Assembly (NCBI GenBank): GCA_963811635.1
Contig: CAWESB010000018.1
Coordinates: 46,517 to 110,516 of the forward strand
Direction of reading: 5' to 3'
Origin: JAIBJN01 sp963811635
GTDB lineage: Bacteria > Actinomycetota > Thermoleophilia > Gaiellales > Gaiellaceae
DNA length: 64,000 bases
Below, one piece after another: positions 52,053-61,092 of this stretch. Numbering within the stretch: the stretch's first letter is position 1; the number at the start of each line of letters is the position of its first letter. The notes beneath the pieces were generated by a model, which was not told the DNA's origin, searched no databases, and was given only the letters and a program-made list of their open reading frames with translations. Both the position numbers and the translations under genes were made by a program.

Positions 52053-52622
52053 GTGCGCCCTGCTGATTCTTCCCGGCGCGAGCGGTTCAGTGCGCTGTAC
52101 GCCGACTGCTACCCACGACTCCTCGGCTACGCCCTCCGGAGAACGCACACGGTCGAGGACGCGGCGGATGTCGTAGCCGAGACCTTCCTCGTGGCGTGGC
52201 GGCGACTCGAGCACGTGCCGCCCGGCGATGAGGCCCGCCTGTGGCTGTACGGAGTGGCGCGCCGAGTCCTTGCCAACCAGCGGCGAGGTGAGCGCCGCCG
52301 CGAGCGCCTGGAGGTTCGGCTGCTGCTCGAGCCTTCGCTCGGGACGCCCACGGCCTCGGTCGAGGAGAGCGGTGAGCTCGAGCCGGTGGCGCGCGCCTTC
52401 GCAAGGTTGCGCACCCGAGACCGCGAGGTGCTCGAGCTCGTGGCCTGGGAGGGGCTCGCACCGCGCGACCTGTCGGTCGTCCTCGGCTGTTCTCTCGTCG
52501 CTGCGAGAGTCCGCCTGCATCGGGCGCGCAAGCGGTTCGCGCAGGAGCTGTCCCGCGCGGGGGTCAAGGTGCGCGCGTCGCGTGCCGGGCAGCTCGACTC
52601 ATTGAGAGGTGAGCTGCTGTGA
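52053..52622 (+). CDS. ECF-family RNA polymerase sigma factor
   Basis: A 189-residue sigma factor with region 2 (RFSALYADCYPRLLGYALRR, then VVAETFLVAWRRL for -10 recognition) and region 4 (ARLRTRDREVLELVAWEGLA, then VVLGCSLVAARVRLHRARKR helix-turn-helix). There is no region 1 or 3, as in ECF factors, and no C-terminal SnoaL extension. GTG 52053 is the likely start. Its stop overlaps the GTG of the next gene, a single-pass membrane protein, the usual arrangement of a sigma factor with its membrane regulator. Confidence 0.92.
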   Translation: MRPADSSRRERFSALYADCYPRLLGYALRRTHTVEDAADVVAETFLVAWRRLEHVPPGDEARLWLYGVARRVLANQRRGERRRERLEVRLLLEPSLGTPTASVEESGELEPVARAFARLRTRDREVLELVAWEGLAPRDLSVVLGCSLVAARVRLHRARKRFAQELSRAGVKVRASRAGQLDSLRGELL

Positions 52623-53771
52623 GAGACACGTCCATCCGACGCCCTCGTCGCTCGACTCGCGCGCATCGGCGACGAGGAGCTTGCGGGCGAAGCGGGGTCG
52701 CCGGGCGCACAGGCGCTTCTCGAGCAGATCGTCTCGGTCCCCATGGCAGCTCGGGAGAGGGCGCGGCGTCGCCCCATCGTGGTGGCGTTCGCCGCGGCTC
52801 TCGCGCTGGGGCTGGCGGTGTCGGTCCCGGCGCTCGGGATCGGGCAGGAGGTCGTCAGCTTCTTCGCCGGGTGGCGGGATCCAGGCTCGCCGGTCCCGAC
52901 CGCCAGCGACGTGGTCATCGCCTCCGGGGAGGCCGGCGTGCCGTGGAGGATCGTCGCCACGACGAGCGACCAAGGCCTGTGCCTGGGCTTCCTCAGCCTC
53001 CATCCGACGGAGGGATGGATGGGCGGGGCAGGCTGCGGGCCCACCGACGTCCGCGGCGATCCGTGGGCCGCGAACGCGCGCCACTCGATCGAGGCGTTCG
53101 GCGATGGAAGCGGCGGGAGTGAGGGGCTGAACCGCCACTTCGTCTCCGGTCGGCTGGCCGATGACGTCAGCGGGATCGACTTCCTGCTGACCGACGGCAC
53201 GACCGTGGCCGCCCACATCGTGGAGGGGCCCGAGGCTCTGGGGGCGCCGCTCGACTACTACTGGGCGTCCTGGCCGTGCGCGTCGGGGTGTATGGACGAC
53301 TCCGGACCCTTCCTCGAGATGGCGGTCGCACGGGGCGCGGACGGCCAGGTGCTCGAGCGGCGAGTCCCTGATCTGGAACGGGAACCCAACCGGAGACCCC
53401 GACGGGCCTCCCCCTCCGCTGGGCTGATCCTGGGCCCGCTGACGGCGGGAGTACGATCAGACGGAGTGGTAGAGCCCACGTACTTCGTCCAGATCGCCGA
53501 GCCGGAAGACCCGGAGCGGTGGCACACGGTCGCGCGCGTGGAGGGCCGTCCCATGGCGGACGAGGTCGTGCGGCTCGCCCAGGGCTCCTACATGCGGACG
53601 ACCGTGATGGCCGAGTCCCACTTCCTGGCGCGGGCCGTCTCGCAGTCGGCGCTCAGACGCGACAAGCGACTCGCGCACGCGCAATGGGAGCTGGGCATGG
53701 GCGAGCACCGCCACTACGGGCAGGCGCTCGTCGAGAAGGCTCGTTCGAACCTGAGCCACTCGCTACCGTAG
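52619..53771 (+). CDS. Single-pass membrane protein, putative partner of the ECF sigma factor (frameshifted N-terminus)
   Basis: About 384 codons. GTG 52619 overlaps the sigma stop; a one-base insertion within the next 15 bases puts the rest in a frame reading SDALVARLARIGDEELAGEA, then PIVVAFAAALALGLAVSVPA, a membrane helix at about residue 55-75, then a large extracytoplasmic region with several cysteines (WPCASGCMDDSG). ATG 52743 would be the start if the frameshift were ignored. No zinc-binding anti-sigma motif is seen, so anti-sigma function is inferred from position, the short cytosolic N-terminus and the single membrane helix. Confidence 0.65.
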
Positions 53772-53792
53772 GACCCGACCTTCGAGGGTCGA

Positions 53793-53811
53793 GACCTCGG
53801 GCGTCGAGGTC
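53793..53811 (+). terminator. Hairpin after the sigma-factor operon
   Basis: GACCTCG at 53793-53799 pairs perfectly with CGAGGTC at 53805-53811 around a five-base loop. It is 22 bases after the stop of the membrane protein and 18 before the next ATG. No U-tract follows. Confidence 0.45.
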
Positions 53812-53829
53812 GACACTAGAGGGACGGGA

Positions 53830-55332
53830 ATGAATAGGGGTCTCCTCAGGACTGCGGCATGTGTCCTTCTCTGCGTCGCGCTCGCCCTGGTGGGGAGCGT
53901 CGTCGCACTGCGCGCGGCTGCGCCGGAGTCCCGCACGGTCACGCTCGGCACCGTCGACGTCCACGTCGTGCCGGCGCGCAGCGGCGAGGTGGACGTCTAC
54001 GTCCCCGTCGTCGACTGGGGCGTCCGCGCCGAGCCGTACACGGCCCCGATCGCCGTCGAGCTCGAGTTCCGCTCGCTCGACCGCAACGCCGCGCTGATCG
54101 CGCTGCGCAGCGGCGGGAGCGCGAACGCCAGCCTCGCCGGCCTCGAGGCCGAGCTGCGCGACGCCGTCGCCGACGGCCTGCGCCGGGCGGCGGCCTTCGC
54201 CCTCTTCGGCGGGCTCGTCGGCGGCCTGCTCGGCGGCGCAGTGATCGCCGTCTTCACCCGGCGGCGTTGGCTTCTGCTCGGCCCGGCGGCCGGGCTCGCC
54301 GTCACCTTCGCCGCGGTCGCCCTCGTCGGCGCCGGGGTCAGCCGCTTCGACTACGGCGCGTTGCGCGAGCCGACCTTCTACGCCCACGGCGACGAGCTGC
54401 CGCGGCTCCTCCAGTTCTCGGAGCGCGTGCTCGCGGCCGGCGAGGGCTACCAGGACTCCTACGGCGACGCGGTCGAGGGCCTCACGCGCCTGATCGCGGT
54501 CGCGGGCGAGCGCGCCGAGCAGCCGGCGCAGATCGACCGGGCCATCGTCGTCGCCTCCGATCTCCACTCGAACAGCCTCGTCCTGCCCGGGCTCGAGGGC
54601 TTCACGAACGGGAAGCCGGTCTTCCTCGTCGGCGACCTGACCCAGCGCGGCTCGCAGTACGAGACGGGGATCGTCCCCGGGATCGCGCGGCTCGGCGCGC
54701 CCGTCGTCGCCGTCTCGGGGAATCACGACTCCCGGCCGCTGATGCTCGCGGCGGTCAGGAGCGGCGTCGTCGTGCTCACGCGCAGCGGTTCTCTCCGTGA
54801 AGACGGAACGACCTCCGGCGATCCCGTCGTCTCGGTGGCCGGCCTGCGCGTCGCGGGTTGGGACGATCCGCAGGAAAGCGCGACCGGCACCTTCGAGGGC
54901 CACCTCCTGGAGCTGAAGGAGCAAGCCCTGCTCGACGCGGAGCAGCAGTTCCTCGACTGGTTCGACTCGCTGCCAGAGCGGCCCGACGTCGTCCTCGTCC
55001 ACCGGCACGGGCTCGCGCACGCGCTCCTCGACCGGCTGGTTGCCGAGGGCGGCACCCCGGTGCTCATCCTCACCGGCCACGACCACCGCCAGCACGTCGA
55101 GAGCGAGGGCGGCTCCGTCATCGTCGACGGGGGCACGGTCGGCGCGGGCGGCGCCTTCGGCGTCGGGGAGCAGAAGTCGGGCTTCGCCCTGGTCCACCTC
55201 GACGAAAACGAACAGGCCCGCGCGGTCGATCTGGTCGAGGTCGAGCCCGAGTCCGGCTCGGCGAGCGCGCACCGCGTTGTGCTCAGCGTCGCCGAGCCCG
55301 CCGAGGTCGCGGGCGAGGCCGGCGGCTCCTAG
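53830..55332 (+). CDS. Membrane-anchored metallophosphoesterase
   Basis: A 500-residue protein. An N-terminal membrane helix (TAACVLLCVALALVGSVVAL), an extracytoplasmic beta-rich domain to about residue 115, two more helices (about 122-175), then a calcineurin-like phosphoesterase domain. The metal motifs are complete: VVASDLHSN (Asp, His), GDLTQRGS, VSGNHDSRP, LVHRHG and TGHDHRQH. The enzyme is therefore probably an active binuclear phosphodiesterase. The topology suggests either face of the membrane; the substrate is unknown. Related membrane phosphoesterases are widespread in Thermoleophilia. ATG 53830 has AGGGACGGG upstream. Confidence 0.88.
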   Translation: MNRGLLRTAACVLLCVALALVGSVVALRAAAPESRTVTLGTVDVHVVPARSGEVDVYVPVVDWGVRAEPYTAPIAVELEFRSLDRNAALIALRSGGSANASLAGLEAELRDAVADGLRRAAAFALFGGLVGGLLGGAVIAVFTRRRWLLLGPAAGLAVTFAAVALVGAGVSRFDYGALREPTFYAHGDELPRLLQFSERVLAAGEGYQDSYGDAVEGLTRLIAVAGERAEQPAQIDRAIVVASDLHSNSLVLPGLEGFTNGKPVFLVGDLTQRGSQYETGIVPGIARLGAPVVAVSGNHDSRPLMLAAVRSGVVVLTRSGSLREDGTTSGDPVVSVAGLRVAGWDDPQESATGTFEGHLLELKEQALLDAEQQFLDWFDSLPERPDVVLVHRHGLAHALLDRLVAEGGTPVLILTGHDHRQHVESEGGSVIVDGGTVGAGGAFGVGEQKSGFALVHLDENEQARAVDLVEVEPESGSASAHRVVLSVAEPAEVAGEAGGS

Positions 55333-55383
55333 ATCCAGAGGAAGCAGAGAGCAGGGGGAGAATTAGCCGATCCTGGCTTCGAT

Positions 55384-55389
55384 TACGCT
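55384..55389 (+). promoter_or_regulatory. Leaderless-type -10 box (TACGCT) for the xanthine dehydrogenase operon
   Basis: TACGCT lies six bases before GTG 55396 with no ribosome-binding sequence. It is the same hexamer and spacing as at coxD. Confidence 0.55.
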
Positions 55390-55395
55390 GGATCT

Positions 55396-56187
55396 GTGGA
55401 CATTCTGACGCCGCGAACGCTGGACGAGGCGCTCGCGCTGAAGGCCGAGCGCCCTGACGCCGTGCCCATTCAGGGCGGGACGGATCTCATGGTCGCGCTC
55501 AACTTCGACCGCGCGCGTCCGGAGGCGATCCTCAACCTGAACGAGGTGGGGGAGCTGCGAGGCTGGTCGCGCGTGAACGGGACGCTGCGACTCGGCGCCG
55601 GGCTCACGTACGCGGAGGCGATGGTCGGGGAGCTGGCCGAGCTCCTGCCGGCGCTCGCCGAGGCCTCGCGCACGGTCGGCTCGCCCCAGATCCGCACCCG
55701 CGGGACGATCGGCGGCAACCTCGGCACGGCCTCGCCCGCCGGCGACGCCCTGCCGCCGCTGCTCGTCGAGGGCGCCGAGGTCGAGCTGGCGAAGGTCGGC
55801 GCGACGCGGACGGTCGCCCTGACCGAGTTCCTCGTCGGCCCGAAGCGAAACGCGCTCGCCGAGGACGAGCTGATCATCGCCGTCCGCTTGACGCCCTCGA
55901 AGACGCGGCAGACGTTCATGAAGGTCGGCCCGCGGAACGCGATGGTGATCGCCGTCTGCTCGCTCGCGCTCGCGGTCGACCGTGAGGCGGGGGAGATCAG
56001 GGCGGCGTACGGCTCCTCCGGGCCGGTGCCCGCGCTCGTCACCGGCTCGCTGGACGAGCGCGAGAGCTTCCCGGAGCGCGTCGCCGAGGCGGCGAGCCCG
56101 ATCGACGACGTGCGCGGAACGGCCGCGTATCGCCGCCACGCCCTCAAGGTCCTGACGGGCCGCGCGCTGGAGCGGGTGCTGACGTGA
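55396..56187 (+). CDS. Xanthine dehydrogenase-type FAD subunit
   Basis: A 263-residue FAD-binding subunit of the molybdenum hydroxylase family. FAD loops are VPIQGGTDLMVALNF (GGTD in place of AGGxS) and RTRGTIGGNLGTASPAGDAL. VGPRNAMVIAVCSLALAVD and the C-terminal YRRHALKVLTGRALERVL complete the family pattern. The GGTD and NLGTASPAGD sequences place it with xanthine dehydrogenase or PucC-type proteins rather than CoxM. Leader of a three-gene operon with 4-base overlaps throughout. Confidence 0.92.
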   Translation: MDILTPRTLDEALALKAERPDAVPIQGGTDLMVALNFDRARPEAILNLNEVGELRGWSRVNGTLRLGAGLTYAEAMVGELAELLPALAEASRTVGSPQIRTRGTIGGNLGTASPAGDALPPLLVEGAEVELAKVGATRTVALTEFLVGPKRNALAEDELIIAVRLTPSKTRQTFMKVGPRNAMVIAVCSLALAVDREAGEIRAAYGSSGPVPALVTGSLDERESFPERVAEAASPIDDVRGTAAYRRHALKVLTGRALERVLT

Positions 56188-56648
56188 AGATCGAGCTGAG
56201 CGTCAACGGCGAGCGGCGCGACGCCGACATCTGGGCCGGCGAGAGCCTCCTCTACACGCTGCGCGAGCAGCTGGGCCTCCCCGGCTCGAAGAACGCCTGC
56301 GAGCAGGGCGAGTGCGGCTCGTGCTCCGTGCTCCTCGACGGCAGGCTCGTCTGCTCGTGCCTCGTCCTCACCGCCCAGGCCGAGGGCCACGAGATCGTCA
56401 CCGTCGAGGGCCTGGGCGAGGAGGGCCAGCTGCACCGGGTGCAGGAGACGTTCGCCGAGACCGGCGCCGTCCAGTGCGGCTTCTGCACGCCCGGCCTGAT
56501 CGTCGCGACGGTCGCGCTCCTGGAGCGGAGCCCGGACCCGAGCGACGACGAGATCCGCGAGGCGCTCTCCGGCAACCTCTGCCGCTGCACCGGCTACCAG
56601 AAGATCTTCGACGCGGTGCGCGCGGCGGCGACCCCGGCGACGCCATGA
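56184..56648 (+). CDS. Xanthine dehydrogenase-type 2Fe-2S subunit
   Basis: A 154-residue two-cluster subunit. Ligands are in NACEQGECGSCSVLLDGRLV with CSCLVLTAQAEG, and in QCGFCTPGLIVATVALL with NLCRCTGYQKIFDAV. The CEQGECGSC pattern is that of xanthine dehydrogenase/PucE small subunits, distinct from the CD(T/S)xxCGAC of the two CoxS proteins in this window. GTG 56184 and its stop both overlap the neighbouring genes. Confidence 0.93.
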   Translation: MKIELSVNGERRDADIWAGESLLYTLREQLGLPGSKNACEQGECGSCSVLLDGRLVCSCLVLTAQAEGHEIVTVEGLGEEGQLHRVQETFAETGAVQCGFCTPGLIVATVALLERSPDPSDDEIREALSGNLCRCTGYQKIFDAVRAAATPATP

Positions 56649-58894
56649 GCACGTCTGAGCGCAAGCTCGAGCTCGGCCGCGTCGGCGAGTCCGTCAGGCG
56701 GGCCGACGCGATCCCGAAGGTGGCCGGCGAGTTCGCCTACGCGAGCGACCTCTATGCGGCCGAGATGCTCTGGGGCCACACCGTCCGCAGCCCGCACGCG
56801 CACGCCCTGATCAGGGCGATCGACATCTCGGCCGCGGTCGGCATGCCCGGCGTCCACGCCGTGCTCACGCACGAGGACGTCCCCGGCGAGAAGCGCTACG
56901 GCCTCGAGTTCCCCGACCAGCCGGTGCTCGCCTTCGACCGCGTCCGCTACTTCGGCGAGCCCGTGGTCGTCGTCGCGGCCGAGCACCCCGAGGAGGCGCG
57001 CCGGGCGGCCGAGCAGGTGCGCGTCGAGTACGAGGAGCTGGAGCCCGTCGTCGACCCCGAGCGCGCGCTCGAGACGGAGCCGATCCACCCGCAGCGCTGG
57101 ACGGACGGCCACGGCTACTACGAGGACCCGCGCCCGAACGTCGTCCGCACGATCTTCATCAAGCACGGCGACCCGAAGGCCGAGGGCGAGGTCGCGGTCG
57201 AGGGAACCTACGAGCTCGGCATCCAGGATCAGGCGTTCCTCGGGCCCGAGTCGGGCCTGGCCGTCCCGGACGGCGAGGGCGGCGTCGACATCTACGTCGC
57301 CACGCAGTGGCTGCACGTCGACCGCGACCAGGTCGCGCCCTGCCTCGGCCTGACGCCGAACCGCGTCCGCATCCACCTCGCCGGCGTGGGCGGGGCCTTC
57401 GGCGGCCGCGAGGACCTCTCCATGCAGATCCACGGCGCCATGCTGGCGCTGCACACGAACCGGCCCGTGAAGTTCGTCTACAACCGCGAGGAGTCGTTCG
57501 TCGGCCACATCCACCGCCACCCGGCGCGGATCTGGATGCGCCACACCGGCAACCGCGACGGCGACCTCGTCTCCGTGCAGGCGCGCATCCTCCTGGACGG
57601 CGGCGCGTACGCGTCCAGCTCGACGGCGGTCACCTCGAACGCCGCCTCGTTCGCGTGCGGGCCGTACAACGTGCCCAACGCGCAGCTCGAGGCGACCTGC
57701 GTCTACACGAACAACCCGCCCTGCGGCGCCATGCGCGGCTTCGGCTCCGTCCAGTCCTGCTTCGCGCACGAGGCCCAGATGGACAAGCTCGCGGACGCGA
57801 TGGGCGTCGGCCGAGTCGACCTGCGCGTGCGCAACGCGCTCGCGCCCGGCCACATCCTCCCGACCGGCCAGATCGTGACCGGCTCGCTTCCGGTCGCCGA
57901 CGTGATCCGCCGCTGCGCCGACATCCCCATCCCGGAGCCGGAGGAGCTGCCGCGCGACCCGATCCGCCTCCCCGGCGGCGCGGGCAATACGACGCGCGGC
58001 GAGGGAGTCCGCCGCGGCGTCGGCTTCGCGGTCGGCTTCAAGAACATCTGCTACTCGGAGGGCTTCGACGACTTCACCGCCGCGCGCGTCCGCCTGTTCG
58101 CGGACGCAGCCGGCGAGCTGGTCGCGGAGGTGCACTCGGCCGCGGCCGAGGTCGGCCAGGGCGTCGTCGGCGTCATGGCCCAGGTGGCGCGCACCGAGCT
58201 CGACGTCGAGAAGATCGTCATCGCGCCGCACACGACCGTGACCGTGCAGTCGGCGGGCTCCTCCTCGGCCTCACGCCAGACCTGGATGACCGCCGGCGCC
58301 GTCCAGCTCGCCTGCCGCGAGGTGCGCCAGGAGCTCGAGCGCCGAAGCGGCAAGCTCGAGCCGGGCGACGAGATCAGCGTCGAGCGCGTCTACCGCCACG
58401 CGCGCACGTATCCGCTCGATCCCGAGACGGGCCAGGTGGTCGGCGGCGAGCGCGCGCACGTGGCGTTTGCGTGCTCCGCCATGCGGGTGGTCGCCGAGGT
58501 GGACGTCGATCTGGGCCTCACCAGAGTCGTCTGGATCGGCACCGCACAGGACGTGGGCCGCGCCATCAACCCGCAGGCGGTCCACGGCCAGATCGAAGGC
58601 GGGACCGCGCAGGGCCTCGGCCTCGCGCTCATGGAGGAGATTCAGACGAAGGACGGACTGATCACGAACGCGAGCTTCACCGACTACCTGATCCCGACGG
58701 CCCTCGACATGCCGCCCATCTGGGCGGAGCTCGTCGAGGATCCCGAGCCCGACGCGCCGTACGGCGTCAAGGGCGTGGGGGAGCCGCCGACGGTCGTCTC
58801 GACCGCGGCGATCGTCGCGGCGCTGCGGAATGCTTCGGGGCGAGATTTGGTGCGCGTTCCCGTGCGCCCGGACGAGATCGTGGGGCTCGCATGA
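56645..58894 (+). CDS. Xanthine dehydrogenase-type molybdopterin subunit (PucD/XdhD-like)
   Basis: A 749-residue large subunit. The active-site region reads CGAMRGFGSVQSCFAHE (AMRGFG at residues 362-367), distinct from the AYRCSFR and AYRGAGR loops of the two CO dehydrogenases here. GVGGAFGGREDLSMQIHGAM, AEVGQGVVGVMAQVARTEL, SSSASRQTWMTAGAV and KGVGEPPTVVSTAAIVAA are further hallmarks. It probably hydroxylates hypoxanthine or xanthine to urate, supplying the uricase pathway, although related enzymes act on other purines or N-heterocycles. ATG 56645 overlaps the preceding stop. Confidence 0.9.
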   Translation: MSTSERKLELGRVGESVRRADAIPKVAGEFAYASDLYAAEMLWGHTVRSPHAHALIRAIDISAAVGMPGVHAVLTHEDVPGEKRYGLEFPDQPVLAFDRVRYFGEPVVVVAAEHPEEARRAAEQVRVEYEELEPVVDPERALETEPIHPQRWTDGHGYYEDPRPNVVRTIFIKHGDPKAEGEVAVEGTYELGIQDQAFLGPESGLAVPDGEGGVDIYVATQWLHVDRDQVAPCLGLTPNRVRIHLAGVGGAFGGREDLSMQIHGAMLALHTNRPVKFVYNREESFVGHIHRHPARIWMRHTGNRDGDLVSVQARILLDGGAYASSSTAVTSNAASFACGPYNVPNAQLEATCVYTNNPPCGAMRGFGSVQSCFAHEAQMDKLADAMGVGRVDLRVRNALAPGHILPTGQIVTGSLPVADVIRRCADIPIPEPEELPRDPIRLPGGAGNTTRGEGVRRGVGFAVGFKNICYSEGFDDFTAARVRLFADAAGELVAEVHSAAAEVGQGVVGVMAQVARTELDVEKIVIAPHTTVTVQSAGSSSASRQTWMTAGAVQLACREVRQELERRSGKLEPGDEISVERVYRHARTYPLDPETGQVVGGERAHVAFACSAMRVVAEVDVDLGLTRVVWIGTAQDVGRAINPQAVHGQIEGGTAQGLGLALMEEIQTKDGLITNASFTDYLIPTALDMPPIWAELVEDPEPDAPYGVKGVGEPPTVVSTAAIVAALRNASGRDLVRVPVRPDEIVGLA

Positions 58895-59687
58895 GCCCCG
58901 ACGGCCTGGAGCTCAACTGGTGGAACGGGGACGGGCTCACTTAGCCAAGCAGTCCGCTTGGCGGGATCGGGTCCGCGTCGCCTACCTCGATGAGCCACCG
59001 TTCTTCGTGCCATCCGCCGATTCTGGGACGCCGACCGGGTGCGACATCGAGCTCATCCAGCACGTTCTCGATGAACTCGGCGTCCTCAGTGTCGAGTTCG
59101 TCCTCACGACCTTTTCGGACCTGATCCCCGGCGTGATGCAGGGGCGATGGACCATCAACGTCCCGATGTTCGTAACCGAAGCGCGCGCCGAGCTCGTCGA
59201 CTTCAGCCGGCCCGTCTGGGTCGCTGGGGACGGATTCATCGTCCGAAACGCCGACGCGGAAAAGTGGACAAGCTACGAGGCCATCGCCGATGACCCGAGG
59301 GCCACGCTCGCGGTCGTCGTCGCCCAGATCCAGGAACAGACTGCGCTTCAGGCTGGCGTCCCACCGGAACGGATCATCTCGTTCCCGGACCAGCAAATCG
59401 CCGCGGAGGCCGTGAGGGCCGGACAAGCCGACGCGTTCGCCGGCACCGCGCCCGGCAACCGCGCCTACCTCGACCGGGCCGCCGACCTTACCCTCAGCTT
59501 CGTGCCCGACACTCCAAGCACGCCCCGAGCAGGTCTGCCGGTTGGCGCATTCTCCTTCGCCAAGACCACTCCCCAACTCACCGACGCAGTCAATTCCTCG
59601 CTCGACCGCTACCTCGGCACCAAGCAGCACCTCGAAATGATGAGCCGATACGGCTTCACCCGCCAAGACCTCGCGCCTGTCCTCTAG
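58891..59687 (+). CDS. Type 3 solute-binding-fold protein without signal peptide (frameshifted start)
   Basis: The main frame (about 58945-59687) encodes an SBP_bac_3 domain: RVAYLDEPPFFVPSADSGTP, TGCDIELIQHVLDELG, FTTFSDLIPGVMQGRWTINV-like sequence, LVDFSRPVWVAGDGFIV and PVGAFSFAKTTPQLTDAVNS. It has no start codon before the domain. ATG 58891 overlaps the dehydrogenase stop and reads MSPDGLELNWWNGDGLT, then TAG; a one-base deletion near 58940 would join it to the main frame. There is no signal peptide or lipobox, so a cytosolic ligand sensor is more likely than a transporter component. Codon use is slightly less GC-biased than its neighbours. Confidence 0.7.
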
Positions 59688-59704
59688 TTGGCGGACGACG
59701 TTCC

Positions 59705-60671
59705 CTAGAGCGTGATCACAACCTTGGCGCCGGCCCCCTCGGCCTGACGCTGCCAAGCCTCGGCGGCGCGGTCGAACGGGAACGTCTCGATGTCGACCTC
59801 GATCTTCCCCTCCTGCGCGAGCCCCACCAGGCGCAGGTACTCGCGGCGCAAGACCTCGGGGGGCGTCGCGAAGTTCGAGAACCCGAGGATGTTCAGCTGC
59901 TTGCCGCGGACGTCGGCCGACAGGAACGGGGCGGCGACCCCGGCGGACTGGCCGATGTTGACGAGGCGCGCGCCCGGCAGAGCAGCGGTCGCCGCAGCGA
60001 CGGCGGGCTCCCCCCAGAGCGGGTCGATCACGTACGAGGGCCCCTCGCCGCCGAAGGCCTCGCGGAAGGCGGCGACCAGATCCTCCTCCTCGAGGGACAC
60101 GGTCGCATCCGCGCCCAGCCGCCGGGCCCGCTCCAGCCCTTCCGGCCGCCGACCCGCGGCGACGACCCGCGACGGCCCCGAGGAGCCGCGCCCCCTGCAG
60201 CGCCACGAGCCCGACCGTCCCGGTCGCGCCGAGCACGAGCACGGAGTCGCCCTCCTCGACAGGCGCCCGGTAGGCAACAGGGAGCCAGCCGGCCAGGCCC
60301 GCGACCCCGAGCGCTCCGGCGAGCGCGGGGTCGACGCCGTCCGGGAGCGGCACGAGCACGTCCTCGGGAACCGAGATCAGCTCCGCCAGCGTGCCGTCCC
60401 GCCGAGTCCCCATCCCCGCGCCGTGCGCCCAGACGAGCGTCCCGGGCTCGAGCGCCTCCGCCTCGACCACGCGGCCGACGCCCTCGCCGCCGGGGATGTA
60501 CGGAAGCGGCGGCGTGCCGCCGTAGAACCGCCCCGCGCCGACGTTGATCTCGATCGGGTTGAGCGGCACCGCCTCGATCCGGATCAGCGCGTCGCCGTCA
60601 CCGCGCACGGGATCGGGCGCCTCGCCGAGCACGGGGAGGCTGCCGACTTCCGTGATCGACGCGGCGCGCAT
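59705..60671 (-). CDS. Quinone oxidoreductase/zinc-type alcohol dehydrogenase family (frameshifted)
   Basis: About 322 codons of the MDR superfamily. From ATG 60671 it reads ALIRIEAVPLNPIEINVGAG, YIPGGEGVGRVVEAEALEPG and EEGDSVLVLGATGTVGLVAL, the NADP-binding motif; near 60180 one inserted base shifts the frame and it continues as ERARRLGADATVSLEEEDLV, VIDPLWGEPAVAAATAALPG and FPFDRAAEAWQRQAEGAGAK. The catalytic-zinc Cys and His are not evident, so it belongs with NADPH:quinone reductases. The substrate is unknown. Confidence 0.82.
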
Positions 60672-60683
60672 GCGCCGCCGATT

Positions 60684-60908
60684 CTACGGAGCGGGGTGGG
60701 TGACGATGTCGGCCACGATCCCCGGGTGCCGGGCGCGCCAGTTGGCGAGGTAGAAGCCGAGGTGCAGCCGCGCCTGCTCGGCCGAAGCGGCCGGCGGGTC
60801 GCTGACCTCGACCGTCAACTCGCCGGTCTGCGAAGCCAGGTAGTTGGCCCGCTTCAGCGACGCGAGGAGGTCGTGGACGAACGCAGGATTAGAGACGTGG
60901 ACTGTCAT
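60684..60908 (-). CDS. Small conserved hypothetical protein
   Basis: A 74-residue protein from ATG 60908 (ATG 60920 is an in-frame alternative four codons earlier). It reads VSNPAFVHDLLASLKRANYL, then ELTVEVSDP, and ends LHLGFYLANWRARHPGIVAD. The pattern of a helix, two short strands and a helix with a WxxxHP motif resembles small proteins common in Thermoleophilia and other actinobacteria, function unknown. It is 12 bases upstream of the quinone oxidoreductase on the same strand. Confidence 0.7.
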   Translation of the reverse strand: MTVHVSNPAFVHDLLASLKRANYLASQTGELTVEVSDPPAASAEQARLHLGFYLANWRARHPGIVADIVTHPAP

Positions 60909-61092
60909 TGCCGCAGGCATCCCTGGGACTGAGTGTGCGCCGGGCCCCGGACGCCTTCAACTACCCGAAAGATGAGATTCCCGAGAGGCAGGCACACAGA
61001 ATTGAGATCGGCGCCGATGACGGCGGGGAGTCCCCCATTAGAGTGATCCCGCCGGGAGGATCCGCGCCTACGCTGCGTCCTGGAAGCGGCGT

